This document shows, in pieces, positions 1-8,852 of a stretch of 64,000 bases of DNA; within the stretch, counting starts at the first letter, position 1; each line of letters begins with the position of its first letter. The notes under the pieces were generated by a model, which was not told where the DNA came from, made no database searches, and saw only the letters and a program-made list of their open reading frames with translations. A program made the translations under genes and the position numbers. Source of the stretch: an uncultured Selenomonas sp. Its GTDB lineage: Bacteria > Bacillota > Negativicutes > Selenomonadales > Selenomonadaceae. The stretch spans positions 89,843 to 153,842 of the forward strand of contig CAMVGU010000003.1 in NCBI GenBank assembly GCA_947167105.1, written 5' to 3'.

Positions 1-60
1 AGAGCGACTGCGAGGTCTTTTTCTGAGGGGGCTCCGCAGCCGGGGCGTTGTTTTGCGATC

Positions 61-86
61 AATATATGATTACTTGCTCATATATT
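61..86. promoter_or_regulatory. ArsR/SmtB-type operator upstream of the metal ATPase
   Basis: A perfect 9-bp inverted repeat, AATATATGA and TCATATATT, is separated by 8 bp and lies 14 bp before the ATPase start codon. Its core TGA-N8-TCA matches the dyad bound by SmtB/CzrA/CadC metal-sensing repressors. No regulator gene lies in the window. Bases 3-26 read as an open frame ending in DCEVFF-stop, which could be the tail of an upstream gene, but it is too short to identify. Confidence 0.6.
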
Positions 87-100
87 AAAGGGAGTCTGTC

Positions 101-2041
101 ATGAACAGGAAACAGAAAAACAATCTGGTGCGCATCATCAGTGCGGCCCTCCTGCTTGCAGTTTTGTCCTGGGCACCTCTCACGGGCCTGCCCCGCTTCC
201 TGCTGTATCTTGTGCCTTATCTGGTGGTGGGCTATGACGTGCTCTGGAAAGCCGGGCGGGGCATTATCAATCGCCAGCCCCTTGATGAGCATCTGCTGAT
301 GTCCATTGCCACCATTGGTGCTATGGTGCTGGCCGTCTATGAAGATGGAGACTACACGGAAGGCATTGCAGTGATGCTTTTCTATCAGGTGGGGGAGTGG
401 TTCCAAAGCTATGCAGTGGGCAGGAGCCGTCGGGACATCACGGCCCTGATGGATATCCGTCCCGACACGGCTAACATTGAGGGGGAGAACGGCCGTCTGG
501 AGCAGGTAGACCCGGATGAGGTGGAAGTTGGCACGGTCATTGTCGTGCAGCCAGGGGAGAAGGTGCCTATTGACGGTATCGTTGTTGAAGGCAGCTCTTC
601 GCTGAATACTGCGGCCTTGACGGGAGAGAGCCTGCCCCGGGAGGTGTCTGCAGGAGAGGAAATCATATCCGGCTGCGTGAATTTGACGGGCCTCCTGAAA
701 ATCCGCACAACCAAGGAGTTTGACGAGTCCACGGCCTCGAAGATACTGGAACTGGTCAGTGAGGCCAGTTCCCGCAAGTCGAAGTCCGAGTCTTTCATCA
801 CCCGCTTTGCCCGTATCTACACACCTGCAGTAGTCAGCCTGGCTATAATCCTGGCCCTCCTGCCGCCGTTGGTGCGGCTGGGGGCTTTGGGGCTGGAGCC
901 TGCCTGGGGGGATTGGCTGTACCGTGCCCTGGTGTTTTTGGTCATTTCCTGTCCCTGCGCACTGGTTATTTCCATCCCCTTATCTTTCTTTGCGGGGCTG
1001 GGAGGAGCCAGCCGGGCCGGTGTGCTGGTGAAGGGCTCGATTTATCTTGAAACCTTGTCCCAGGTGGATACGGTGGTCTTTGACAAGACAGGCACACTGA
1101 CGCGGGGCGTATTCGAGGTAGCTGCTATCCACCCGGATAAGATGAACAAGCAGGAGCTATTGCATCTGGCTGCTCATGTGGAGCGTTATTCCAAGCACCC
1201 CATTGCCCTTTCCCTGCGGGCAGCTTATCCCCGCGAAGACGATGCCTGCCATGTGGAAGCGCCGGTAGAAATTCCGGGCCGGGGCATCCGTGCCCTGGTA
1301 AACGGACGCCGGGTGGCTGTGGGCAATGACAAGCTGATGGAGGCCGTGGGTGCTAAATGGCATTCATGCGATGAATGCAGTTTGCAACCGGCAGGTACCG
1401 TGCTGCATGTGGCTGTTGAGGGTGAATATGCAGGTCATGTAATCATTTCCGACCTGGAGAAAGCAACGTCCCGCGCGGCCATTGAGGCGCTGGGGCAGAC
1501 GGGTGTCAGGGAGACCGTGATGCTGACCGGTGATGCCAGGGCTGTGGCAGAATCTGTGGGCAGACGTCTTGGCCTGACACGTGTTTGCAGTGAGCTCCTG
1601 CCGGCGGATAAGGTGGCCAGGGTCGAGGAAATACTGGCCGCAAAAAAGGAGAAAGGACAGCAGGGCAAGGTGGCTTTTGTCGGTGATGGCATCAATGACG
1701 CCCCGGTGCTCTCCCGTGCCGATGTGGGAATCGCCATGGGCGCCCTGGGGGCGGATGCGGCCATTGAGGCAGCAGATGTGGTGTTGATGGACGATGATCC
1801 GCTGAAGATTGCCCAGGCTATCCGCATTTCCCGGCGCACGCTGCGCATAGTGAAGGAAAACACCTGGGGAGCCATCGGCATCAAGCTCCTGTTTCTCCTG
1901 CTTGGTGCCGCAGGGCTTACGGGCATGTGGGGAGCCATCTTTGCTGATGTGGGTGTGACTGTCATTGCGGTGCTGAATGCAACCCGTGCCCTGCTGACCA
2001 AAGGCACAGCGCTGCAGGCAGCAACATCAGATAATTTTTGA
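101..2041 (+). CDS. Heavy-metal-translocating P1B-type ATPase (Zn/Cd/Pb exporter type)
   Basis: Inner-membrane ATP-driven efflux pump for divalent soft metals. The 646-residue product carries the TGES actuator loop, the CPC metal-site motif (about residue 284), the phosphorylated Asp in DKTGTLT (about 328), the HP locus SKHPIA (about 364) and the hinge GDGINDAP (about 527). CPC with an HPIA-type HP locus is typical of ZntA/CadA-like P1B-2 pumps. The N-terminal HMA metal-binding domain found in many family members is absent; the protein begins directly with a short cytoplasmic tail and hydrophobic helices. The ATG is preceded by AAAGGGAG. The SmtB-type dyad just upstream suggests metal-induced derepression. 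The exact metal cannot be fixed from sequence. Confidence 0.93.
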   Translation: MNRKQKNNLVRIISAALLLAVLSWAPLTGLPRFLLYLVPYLVVGYDVLWKAGRGIINRQPLDEHLLMSIATIGAMVLAVYEDGDYTEGIAVMLFYQVGEWFQSYAVGRSRRDITALMDIRPDTANIEGENGRLEQVDPDEVEVGTVIVVQPGEKVPIDGIVVEGSSSLNTAALTGESLPREVSAGEEIISGCVNLTGLLKIRTTKEFDESTASKILELVSEASSRKSKSESFITRFARIYTPAVVSLAIILALLPPLVRLGALGLEPAWGDWLYRALVFLVISCPCALVISIPLSFFAGLGGASRAGVLVKGSIYLETLSQVDTVVFDKTGTLTRGVFEVAAIHPDKMNKQELLHLAAHVERYSKHPIALSLRAAYPREDDACHVEAPVEIPGRGIRALVNGRRVAVGNDKLMEAVGAKWHSCDECSLQPAGTVLHVAVEGEYAGHVIISDLEKATSRAAIEALGQTGVRETVMLTGDARAVAESVGRRLGLTRVCSELLPADKVARVEEILAAKKEKGQQGKVAFVGDGINDAPVLSRADVGIAMGALGADAAIEAADVVLMDDDPLKIAQAIRISRRTLRIVKENTWGAIGIKLLFLLLGAAGLTGMWGAIFADVGVTVIAVLNATRALLTKGTALQAATSDNF

Positions 2042-2125
2042 GCATCTGCATAATTTTTGCCGAGTTGCATAAAAGAGGCCCGGTTTTGCGGGAAGCCTTG
2101 TCATTGCTGAATTGGAGGGATTTTC

Positions 2126-2464
2126 GTGGAATTCCAGGAATTGAAACTTGAGATTTTCATTCCTGAATCACATCTGCCCGCTTTGCGCTCGGCGCTCCAA
2201 TCCGTAGGTGCCGGTCGCTTGGGCAACTACAATTCCTGCCTGGCGTACAGCAGGGTGACAGGCTCATGGCGGCCGCTTTGCGGAAGCCATCCCTATTTGG
2301 GGTTGGAAGGCGAAGTGAGTGAAGAAGATGAAATCAAGGTTGAAGTCAATATTCTTGCAGGAGATTTGGAGCAGACATTGAATGCTATCTATAAGGCTCA
2401 TCCCTATGAGGAGCCGCTTGTAAATGTGATTCCGATTCTTAGTAGGAAGAAGGCGCAAAAATGA
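2126..2464 (+). CDS. NIF3/YqfO-type (CutA-like fold) small protein
   Basis: A 112-residue protein starting at GTG with GGAGGG 6 nt upstream. It resembles the small inserted domain of NIF3/YqfO family proteins, an alpha/beta fold related to CutA1. The recognisable parts are the start LEIFIPESHLPALRSAL, the segment GRLGNYNSC and the C-terminal AHPYEEPLVNVIP. AHPYEEP is characteristic of both CutA-like and NIF3-linked domains. The molecular role is unknown. The TGA overlaps the ATG of the next gene by 4 nt, so the two are probably translationally coupled. Confidence 0.75.
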   Translation: MEFQELKLEIFIPESHLPALRSALQSVGAGRLGNYNSCLAYSRVTGSWRPLCGSHPYLGLEGEVSEEDEIKVEVNILAGDLEQTLNAIYKAHPYEEPLVNVIPILSRKKAQK

Positions 2465-2817
2465 GCAACCGGATTTTCGTATGCTATCCCCGCTGCACAA
2501 CTTGCAAAAAGGCAGAGAAGTGGCTTGCCGACCATGGGATAACCGTAACGGTGCGGGACATCAAAGAGAACAACCCCACCGCGCAGGAACTCCGCTCCTG
2601 GCATGAGAAAAGTGGCCTGCCCCTTAAAAGATTCTTCAATACCAGCGGGCAGAAGTACAGGGAACTGGAACTCAAAGATAAGCTGCCTGCCATGAGCGAG
2701 GAGGAGCAATATTCACTTCTTGCCACGGATGGTATGCTTGTGAAGCGTCCTCTGCTCGTTGGTGAGGACAAAGTTCTCGTAGGATTCAAGGAAAAGGAAT
2801 GGCAGGATATGCTATGA
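2461..2817 (+). CDS. ArsC/Spx/YffB-family thioredoxin-fold protein
   Basis: 118 residues with the N-terminal redox motif RCTTCKKAEKWL, a CxxC at about residues 12-15, in a thioredoxin-fold arsenate-reductase/Spx-type domain. The C-terminal segment LVKRPLLVGEDKVLVGF matches the conserved KRP loop of this family. Members include glutaredoxin-dependent arsenate reductases, the regulator Spx and uncharacterised YffB-like proteins. The CxxC pair and the absence of arsenic genes nearby favour an uncharacterised YffB/Spx-like member over a dedicated arsenate reductase. It overlaps the preceding gene by 4 nt. Confidence 0.85.
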   Translation: MSNRIFVCYPRCTTCKKAEKWLADHGITVTVRDIKENNPTAQELRSWHEKSGLPLKRFFNTSGQKYRELELKDKLPAMSEEEQYSLLATDGMLVKRPLLVGEDKVLVGFKEKEWQDML

Positions 2818-2882
2818 ATTATTGATGGTTTCTGTTTGTTGTAATTGTTCGATAAAGAAGCAGCATTTACTAGATAACGGGA

Positions 2883-2921
2883 AACGCCCCTGCCGGATAG
2901 AAAACATCCAGCAGGGGCGTT
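2883..2921. terminator. GC-rich stem-loop, probable terminator
   Basis: Arms AACGCCCCTGC (2883-2893) and GCAGGGGCGTT (2911-2921) pair perfectly, with an additional inner GGAT/ATCC pairing. No U-run follows on either strand, so termination is inferred from the position between the arsC-like gene and the gatC promoter. The core GCAGGGGCG recurs in the hairpin after gatB. Confidence 0.5.
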
Positions 2922-2968
2922 GCTGTGAACAGTTCCTTATGATTCCTGTAGTTTTTTCAGATAAGATT

Positions 2969-2977
2969 TGTTATACT
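2969..2977 (+). promoter_or_regulatory. Extended -10 promoter of gatCAB
   Basis: TGTTATACT is an extended -10 element (TGn plus TATACT) 40 bp before the gatC ATG. No good -35 hexamer is visible at 17 bp, which fits an extended -10 promoter. Not experimentally supported. Confidence 0.45.
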
Positions 2978-3017
2978 ATATGGGTGCATTTCAAAAAGAT
3001 ATGGATGGTGAATACAG

Positions 3018-3308
3018 ATGAAAGTGACGAAGGAAGATATTGCCAATGTCGCTGTGCTGTCCCGTCTCAGCGTTTCTGAGGCAGAGGCGGATAAGTATAT
3101 GGGGCAGATGGACAAGATCCTGACCTATATGGACAACCTCAGCCAACTGGATACGGAGAGCGTGAAGCCCACTACCTATGCGTTGCCGATGCAGAACGTG
3201 TTCCGCGAGGATGTGGTAAGGGAATCCCTTGACCGCGAGGCGGCCCTGGCCAATGCGCCGCTGCGGGAGGATGGCTACTTCAAGGTGCCGAAGGTTCTGG
3301 AAGGCTGA
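3018..3308 (+). CDS. gatC: Asp-tRNA(Asn)/Glu-tRNA(Gln) amidotransferase subunit C
   Basis: 96-residue GatC, the small belt-like subunit that stabilises the GatA-GatB complex. The family start [15 protein letters not shown], the segment [11 protein letters not shown] and the ending [15 protein letters not shown] are all present, and the length is typical. It is first in a gatCAB operon; gatA starts 17 nt after its stop codon. Confidence 0.96.
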   Translation: MKVTKEDIANVAVLSRLSVSEAEADKYMGQMDKILTYMDNLSQLDTESVKPTTYALPMQNVFREDVVRESLDREAALANAPLREDGYFKVPKVLEG

Positions 3309-3324
3309 GCAGGGAGGATTAAGA

Positions 3325-4794
3325 TTGAGACTGTATGAGAAACCGGCCCATGTTCTCCATGACATGCTGGCCCAGAAAGAAATCACGGCAGCGGAACTCA
3401 CCAGGGACGTGCTGGCGCGGCTGGATGAGACAGAGGGACAGGTGCAGGCTTATCTGACTGTTACCAGGGAGTCTGCCCTGGCCCAGGCTGAGGCCGTGGA
3501 TAAAAAGATTGCCTCAGGTGAGGAAATTTCCTTCCTGGAGGGCATTCCCGGTGCCATTAAGGACAATATCTGCACCAAGGGCACCAAGACCACCTGTGCC
3601 TCGAAGATTCTGGAGCATTTCGTGCCCCCCTACGATGCAACGGTCATGGAGAAGCTCCGTGCCCAGCAGCCTGTAATTTTAGGCAAGGTAAATATGGATG
3701 AGTTTGCCATGGGCGGCTCCACCGAGAACTCTGCCTACCATCCGACCCATAACCCCTGGGCCCTGGAGCGTGTGCCGGGTGGCTCCTCCGGTGGCAGCGC
3801 GGCGGCAGTTGCCGCTGGATCCGCCATCTGGGCTCTGGGCTCCGATACCGGCGGCTCCATTCGCCAGCCGGCTTCCTTCTGCGGCGTGGTGGGCCTGAAG
3901 CCTACTTATGGCCGCGTGTCCCGCTACGGTCTGGTGGCCTATGCTTCCTCCCTGGATCAAATCGGCCCCCTGGCTCGTGATGTGACCGATGCGGCCCACC
4001 TGCTGAACATCATTGCCGGCCATGATGAAATGGACTCCACCTCCAGCACGGCTCCCGTGCCGGATTATGCCCAGGCACTGACGGAGGATGTGAAGGGGCT
4101 GAAAATCGGCTTGCCCAAGGAGTATTTCACCGAGGGCATGGATGGGGATGTGGAAAAGACCGTCCGCGCTGCCATCTCCAAATACAAGGATATGGGAGCG
4201 GAAATCCTGGAGATTTCCCTGCCCCATACGGCCTACGCCATTTCCACCTATTACCTCATCGCCCCGGCAGAGGCGGCGACGAATCTGGAGCGCTATGACG
4301 GCGTGAGCTACGGTGAGCGGGTAGACGGCGAGGATCTGGTGCAGATGATGACCAATACCCGCACCCAGCTCTTTGGCGAGGAAGTGCGCCGCCGCATTAT
4401 GATAGGCAACTATGCCCTGTCTGCAGGCTATTATGATGCCTATTATCTGAAAGCATTGAAGGTGCGCACCCTGGTGCAGCAGGATTATACGGAGGCCTTT
4501 AAGCAGGTGGATGTTATCATGGCACCCACTGCGCCGACGCCGGCCTTCAGACTCGGGGAAATGATGGCAGACCCCCTGCAGCTTTATTTGCAGGATGTCT
4601 GCACCGTGCCCCTGAACCTCGCCGGGCTGCCGGGGCTCTCCGTGCCCTGCGGCTACAGCAGCAAGGGCCTGCCCATCGGCCTGCAGATTATCGGCAAGGC
4701 CCTGGACGAGGCGACCATCCTGCGGGCGGCTTATGCCTATGAGCAGACCCAGAGCTTTCACAATGATATGGCCAGGATCGGGGGTAACGACTGA
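3325..4794 (+). CDS. gatA: Asp-tRNA(Asn)/Glu-tRNA(Gln) amidotransferase subunit A
   Basis: 489-residue glutaminase/amidase subunit that releases ammonia from glutamine for transamidation of misacylated Glu-tRNA(Gln) or Asp-tRNA(Asn). It has the amidase signature: the catalytic Lys in GAIKDNI (about residue 78), the Gly/Ser-rich [14 protein letters not shown] and the cis-Ser/nucleophile segment [13 protein letters not shown]. The start is taken as TTG at 3325 because AGGGAGGA lies 6 nt upstream and the product then begins [14 protein letters not shown] as in family members; the frame is open further upstream but runs through gatC. The stop overlaps the gatB start (TGATG). Confidence 0.95.
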   Translation: MRLYEKPAHVLHDMLAQKEITAAELTRDVLARLDETEGQVQAYLTVTRESALAQAEAVDKKIASGEEISFLEGIPGAIKDNICTKGTKTTCASKILEHFVPPYDATVMEKLRAQQPVILGKVNMDEFAMGGSTENSAYHPTHNPWALERVPGGSSGGSAAAVAAGSAIWALGSDTGGSIRQPASFCGVVGLKPTYGRVSRYGLVAYASSLDQIGPLARDVTDAAHLLNIIAGHDEMDSTSSTAPVPDYAQALTEDVKGLKIGLPKEYFTEGMDGDVEKTVRAAISKYKDMGAEILEISLPHTAYAISTYYLIAPAEAATNLERYDGVSYGERVDGEDLVQMMTNTRTQLFGEEVRRRIMIGNYALSAGYYDAYYLKALKVRTLVQQDYTEAFKQVDVIMAPTAPTPAFRLGEMMADPLQLYLQDVCTVPLNLAGLPGLSVPCGYSSKGLPIGLQIIGKALDEATILRAAYAYEQTQSFHNDMARIGGND

Positions 4795-6236
4795 TGAAAT
4801 ATGAAACCGTAATTGGCCTGGAGATTCACTGCGAGCTCAAGACCAAGACCAAGATTTTCTGCGGCTGCGAGACGGGCTTCGGCGCTGAGCATAATACCCA
4901 TGTGTGCCCGGTCTGCCTCGGCCTGCCGGGGGTGCTGCCTACCGTCAACAAGCGGGTGGTGGAATTTGCCATCAAGGCGGGTCTGGCGACCAACTGCGAA
5001 ATCAATCAGTATTGCAAGTTTGACCGCAAGAATTACTATTACCCGGATCTGCCTAAAAACTGGCAGACTTCCCAGTACGACCTGCCCATTGCCGAGCATG
5101 GCTGGGTCGATATTGATGTGGAAGGGGAGAAGAAGCGCATCCGCTTGACCCGTATCCATATGGAGGAGGATGCGGGCAAGCTGGTACACTCCGGCACCAA
5201 CATCAAGGACTCTGCCAGCTCCAATGTGGACTACAACCGCACGGGCGTGCCCTTGCTGGAAATCGTTTCCGAGCCGGATATGTCCAGCGCCCTTGAGGCC
5301 CGCACCTATATGGAAAAAATCAAGGCCATCATGGAGTACATTGATGTGTCCAACTGCCGCATGGAGGAAGGCAATCTACGGGCGGATGTGAATGTTTCCC
5401 TGCGCCCTGCTGGCTCTACCGAGCTTGGCACCCGCACGGAGATGAAGAACATCAATTCCTTTAAGTCCCTGGAAGATGCCATCAACTACGAAATCGAGCG
5501 CCAGACGGAGGTGCTGGAGGACGGCGGCGAAATCATCCAGGAGACCCGTACTTGGGACCCGGAGCGGGGCATCACCCTTTCTATGCGCAGCAAGGAAAAT
5601 GCCCATGACTACCGTTATATGCCGGAGCCGGATTTGCCCCCCATTGTCACCAGCCCGGAAACCATCGAGAAATTCCGCAGTGAATTGCCGGAACTGCCGG
5701 ATGCACGCCGGGCACGCCTGGAAAAGGATTTTGGCCTGTCCGACTACGATGCCGGCATTATCACCAGCTCCCGTGCCATGGCCGAATACTATGACGCAGT
5801 AGTTGCCACCGGTGCGGATGCGAAGCTGGCGGCTAATTGGATGATGGGCGACCTGCTGAAGAATTTGAACGCAGAAGCCATCGACATATCCAAGTCACCG
5901 GTGGAAGCGGAGCGTCTGGGGGAGATGATCCGGCTTATCGAGAAGGGCACGATTTCCTCCAAAATCGGCAAGAAGGTTTTCGCCGAGATGTGGACCTGCC
6001 CCGATGCTCCCGCCAAGATTGTGGAGGACAAGGGCCTGGTGCAGATTACAGATACTGGTGCCATTGAAGCCATCGTGGATCAGGTCATCGCGGATAACCC
6101 GAAGCCTGTTGAGCAGTACAAGGCCGGAAAGAAGAAGGCCATAGGTGCCCTTGTGGGACAGGTTATGAAGCAGTCCAAGGGCAAGGCCAATCCCCAGATG
6201 GTCAATGAACTACTGGCCAAGAAATTGGATAGCTGA
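4794..6236 (+). CDS. gatB: Asp-tRNA(Asn)/Glu-tRNA(Gln) amidotransferase subunit B
   Basis: 480-residue GatB, which binds the misacylated tRNA, phosphorylates the side-chain carboxylate and accepts ammonia from GatA. Typical segments include the start [13 protein letters not shown], the Cys-rich FCGCETGFG...[13 protein letters not shown] (zinc site), the catalytic-domain HMEEDAGKL and the C-terminal YqeY-like tail ending [13 protein letters not shown]. Full length for the family. The 1-nt overlap with gatA implies coupled translation. Confidence 0.97.
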   Translation: MKYETVIGLEIHCELKTKTKIFCGCETGFGAEHNTHVCPVCLGLPGVLPTVNKRVVEFAIKAGLATNCEINQYCKFDRKNYYYPDLPKNWQTSQYDLPIAEHGWVDIDVEGEKKRIRLTRIHMEEDAGKLVHSGTNIKDSASSNVDYNRTGVPLLEIVSEPDMSSALEARTYMEKIKAIMEYIDVSNCRMEEGNLRADVNVSLRPAGSTELGTRTEMKNINSFKSLEDAINYEIERQTEVLEDGGEIIQETRTWDPERGITLSMRSKENAHDYRYMPEPDLPPIVTSPETIEKFRSELPELPDARRARLEKDFGLSDYDAGIITSSRAMAEYYDAVVATGADAKLAANWMMGDLLKNLNAEAIDISKSPVEAERLGEMIRLIEKGTISSKIGKKVFAEMWTCPDAPAKIVEDKGLVQITDTGAIEAIVDQVIADNPKPVEQYKAGKKKAIGALVGQVMKQSKGKANPQMVNELLAKKLDS

Positions 6237-6252
6237 CAAAAAGTATATATGC

Positions 6253-6280
6253 TGCAGGGGCGCATAATTGCGCCCCTGCA
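6253..6280. terminator. Perfect 12-bp stem-loop after gatB
   Basis: TGCAGGGGCGCA and TGCGCCCCTGCA pair without mismatch around a TAAT loop. No U-run follows, and the hairpin sits 17 nt after the gatB stop and directly before the RBS of the next gene. It may be a terminator, an attenuator or a processing site. It shares the GCAGGGGCG core with the hairpin at 2883-2921. Confidence 0.5.
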
Positions 6281-6299
6281 ATGTTCAGAAAGGAAACTT

Positions 6300-7001
6300 A
6301 TGCAATATATCAGCCCTAACGCAGTGACCTGCCAGGCAGCCATTTTCGATTTGGACGGCACTCTTATTGATTCGCTGGAAGACCTGGCGGACAGTGCCAA
6401 TGCCATGCTGGCAGGCTACGGATTCCCCTCGCATGACGTGGATCTCTATCGTCTCATGGTGGGCAACGGCTCCCGCAAACTGATTGAACGTTGCCTGCCG
6501 GAGGAAAGCAGGAAAGATGCCGCTTTTATTGATGAGGCACTGGCCAGATACAAGCAGGAATACGAAGTGCGCCTGACGACCAAGACCCGTCCTTATGCCG
6601 GTATCCTTACCATGCTGGCACGCTTGCGGGATATGCAGGTTCCCATGGCCGTCTGCACCAACAAACACCAGAGTGCGGCTGATGCCATCACGGCGGCGCT
6701 GTTTCCGGCGGGTACCTTCCGCGAGGTCATCGGCGACACAGAAGGCATGCCCCGCAAGCCCGACCCGGCTAAGGTGCTGAGGCTGGCAGAAAATATGGGG
6801 GTTAAGCCGGAAAAGGTCGCCTATTTCGGCGATACCAGCGTGGATATGGACACGGCGAAAAACGCCGGTGCGGTGGCCCTGGGAGTGACCTGGGGTTTCC
6901 GTAGCCGTGAAGAACTGGAGCAGCATGAAGCCAGGTTCATCCTGGATATGCCTGCGGAATTATTTACCAAAGTGGCCTTTGAAAAAGCAGGCAAGGAATA
7001 A
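6300..7001 (+). CDS. HAD-family phosphatase, phosphoglycolate phosphatase-like
   Basis: 233-residue haloacid-dehalogenase hydrolase. Motif I is FDLDGTLID (nucleophile Asp near residue 17), motif II is the VCTNK segment, and motif III/IV is KPDPAKVL...GDTSVDMDTAKNAG. Architecture and length match Gph/PpaX-type phosphatases that hydrolyse 2-phosphoglycolate or pyrophosphate. Substrate cannot be decided from sequence. The ATG at 6300 is used because AGAAAGGAAA lies just upstream; the in-frame ATG at 6249 sits inside the gatB hairpin and has no RBS. Confidence 0.88.
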   Translation: MQYISPNAVTCQAAIFDLDGTLIDSLEDLADSANAMLAGYGFPSHDVDLYRLMVGNGSRKLIERCLPEESRKDAAFIDEALARYKQEYEVRLTTKTRPYAGILTMLARLRDMQVPMAVCTNKHQSAADAITAALFPAGTFREVIGDTEGMPRKPDPAKVLRLAENMGVKPEKVAYFGDTSVDMDTAKNAGAVALGVTWGFRSREELEQHEARFILDMPAELFTKVAFEKAGKE

Positions 7002-7004
7002 GCT

Positions 7005-8378
7005 ATGAAGCAGACAGTACCAGTCAGACAGGGACAGAATTACGAGATAGAAATAAACACCCTGGGCAGCAGCGGCGAGGGCGTGGGACGTTATGAGGGC
7101 TTCACGGTCTTTGTGCCCGGCCTGCTGCCGGGGGAGAAAGCCCTTGTGAGAATCACAGAGGTCAAGAAGACCTATGCCATAGGCAGTATCGCGGAACTCT
7201 TGCGCCGGAGCCGTGACCGTGCAGAGCCTCTGTGTCCTGTTTATGAGCAGTGCGGCGGCTGCCAGCTGCAGCATCTGAGCTATGAAGCCCAGCTAACGGC
7301 CAAGCGCCAGCAGGTCATTGACTGCGTGACCCGCATCGGCCATCAGCCGGGGCTTTATGTGGAGGAAACCCTGGGGGCGGAGAACCCCTGGAACTACCGC
7401 AACAAGATGCAATTTCCCCTTGGCAGGCGCAAGGGCAAGGCTCTGGTGGGCTGTTTTGCTAAGGGCAGCCATGATATCATCGACACCAGGGACTGCCATA
7501 TTCAGCATGAATCCCTGAGCCAGCTTGCCAATGCCATGCGTGAAGCCGTGGATAAACTGCAACTGCCGGTCTACGATGAGGACAAGCACACAGGCGTCAT
7601 GCGTCATATCGTGGGCCGTGTCGGCGAGCAGGGCGAGCTGATGGCGGTCATTGTCACTGCGACACGCAAACTGCCCAGGGAAAAAGAACTGGTGAATTTC
7701 CTGCGCAGGCAACTGCCTGGGCTGGTCAGCGTCCACCAGAACATACAGACCTATCACAATAATGTCATCATGGGCAGGGAGACCCGCCTCCTGTGGGGCC
7801 AGCCCACCATCAGGGATCGACTGGGGTTCCTGCACTTCCACATCTCCCCCCGCTCCTTCTTTCAGGTCAATACCCGCCAGGCGGAACTGCTCTACGGCAA
7901 GGCGCTGGAATTCGCCCAGCTTACGGGCCGGGAGATTGTCATTGACGCCTACTGCGGCACAGGCACCATCACCCTGTTCCTGGCCCGGAAGGCCCGCCAG
8001 GTCTATGGTATTGAGATTGTGAAGCCCGCCATCAAGGATGCCATCAAGAACGCCCGTGACAACAATGTAAAGAATGCCGAATTCATAGTAGGCGACGCCA
8101 CGGAAGTCATGCCCCGTCTCTATCGCGAAGGCATCCGGCCTGACGTAGTAGTGGCAGACCCCCCCAGGGCAGGCTGCACCGAAACAGTCCTCAAAACCTT
8201 CGCCCAAATGCAGCCCCGCCGCATCGTCTATGTCTCCTGCAACCCGGCCACCCTGGCCAGGGATATGGAGATACTGGCAGGTCTGGGCTACAAGGCAGAG
8301 CAGGTTCAGCCCGTGGATATGTTTCCGCAGACGGCGCATGTGGAATGTGTAGTGTCGATACGTCGAGTAGAGTCTTGA
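7005..8378 (+). CDS. 23S rRNA (uracil-5-)-methyltransferase, RlmD/RlmCD type
   Basis: 457-residue SAM-dependent m5U methyltransferase. An N-terminal TRAM RNA-binding domain (about residues 8-65) is followed by an Fe-S-type Cys cluster CPVYEQCGGCQLQH (about 76-90) and the Rossmann methyltransferase domain with DAYCGTGTITLFLA, DPPRAGC and the catalytic VSCNPATLARD. This is the TrmA/RlmCD/RlmD family; in Firmicutes these enzymes modify U747 and/or U1939 of 23S rRNA. It starts 4 nt after the HAD gene stop, so the two are probably co-transcribed. Confidence 0.93.
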   Translation: MKQTVPVRQGQNYEIEINTLGSSGEGVGRYEGFTVFVPGLLPGEKALVRITEVKKTYAIGSIAELLRRSRDRAEPLCPVYEQCGGCQLQHLSYEAQLTAKRQQVIDCVTRIGHQPGLYVEETLGAENPWNYRNKMQFPLGRRKGKALVGCFAKGSHDIIDTRDCHIQHESLSQLANAMREAVDKLQLPVYDEDKHTGVMRHIVGRVGEQGELMAVIVTATRKLPREKELVNFLRRQLPGLVSVHQNIQTYHNNVIMGRETRLLWGQPTIRDRLGFLHFHISPRSFFQVNTRQAELLYGKALEFAQLTGREIVIDAYCGTGTITLFLARKARQVYGIEIVKPAIKDAIKNARDNNVKNAEFIVGDATEVMPRLYREGIRPDVVVADPPRAGCTETVLKTFAQMQPRRIVYVSCNPATLARDMEILAGLGYKAEQVQPVDMFPQTAHVECVVSIRRVES

Positions 8379-8441
8379 AAGCATTGAAATAGAAGACTTG
8401 GCCGTGTGACAACACTGAGCCAGTAGGAGCTATTTGCGCAG

Positions 8442-8467
8442 AGCTATTTGTGTGCAAATAGCTTTTT
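8442..8467 (+). terminator. Rho-independent terminator after rlmD
   Basis: Stem AGCTATTTG / CAAATAGCT with a TGTG loop, then TTTT and a T-rich tail. A second copy of the left arm, AGCTATTTGCGC, lies 14 nt upstream and could form an alternative pairing. Confidence 0.8.
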
Positions 8468-8556
8468 ACATTTTTCTGAACATAATGTTTTCTTTATGGC
8501 AGGAGCTTAGGGATTAGTGTATAATGGAAATGAAATATGAGGGTATAAAAGTTTAC

Positions 8557-8661
8557 ATGAGTATGAATAGAGCAGGCAGGAACGATATGAAGATGGAAGC
8601 TCAAATTGAGGATAAGCGTACGGACCAAAGGTATGGTGCTAACATCAATTTTGTTTTATAG
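8557..8661 (+). CDS. Small open frame (34 aa) ahead of the helicase island
   Basis: Open frame beginning MSMNRAGRNDMKMEAQIEDK and ending at a TAG that sits in the RBS of the next small frame. The same frame continues past this TAG for 32 more protein-like codons (8662-8757, ending with ESCIIKV-stop). It may be a leader peptide, or the remnant of a longer gene broken by a nonsense codon. No family recognised. A -10-like TATAAT lies at 8520-8525. Confidence 0.3.
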   Translation: MSMNRAGRNDMKMEAQIEDKRTDQRYGANINFVL

Positions 8662-8674
8662 GGAGGTATAGACT

Positions 8675-8782
8675 ATGGCAACTTTGGCCACAGGCATGAT
8701 GTTTTTACACATGACGCCATGCTGCCATATTATGGTGAGTCCTGTATTATCAAGGTTTAAGCAGTCAGAACACAGTACGTAG
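8675..8782 (+). CDS. Small open frame (35 aa) with strong RBS
   Basis: ATG preceded by GGGAGG with 8-nt spacing. The product begins MATLATGMMFLHMTPCCHIM and contains adjacent Cys residues and many Met residues. No family is recognised and coding status is uncertain. It lies 70 nt upstream of the large helicase gene on the same strand, so it could be a leader peptide or a small component of that operon. Confidence 0.3.
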   Translation: MATLATGMMFLHMTPCCHIMVSPVLSRFKQSEHST

Positions 8783-8852
8783 GCGTAATATGACGGATTT
8801 GAAATTCACTTTTAATATACAGTGAATCTCGTCAGGCAAGGAGGACTGGATT

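Noticed and set aside
2822..3079. An 85-codon frame spanning the gatC promoter
   Set aside because: It crosses the hairpin and promoter and runs into gatC in another frame; no family features.
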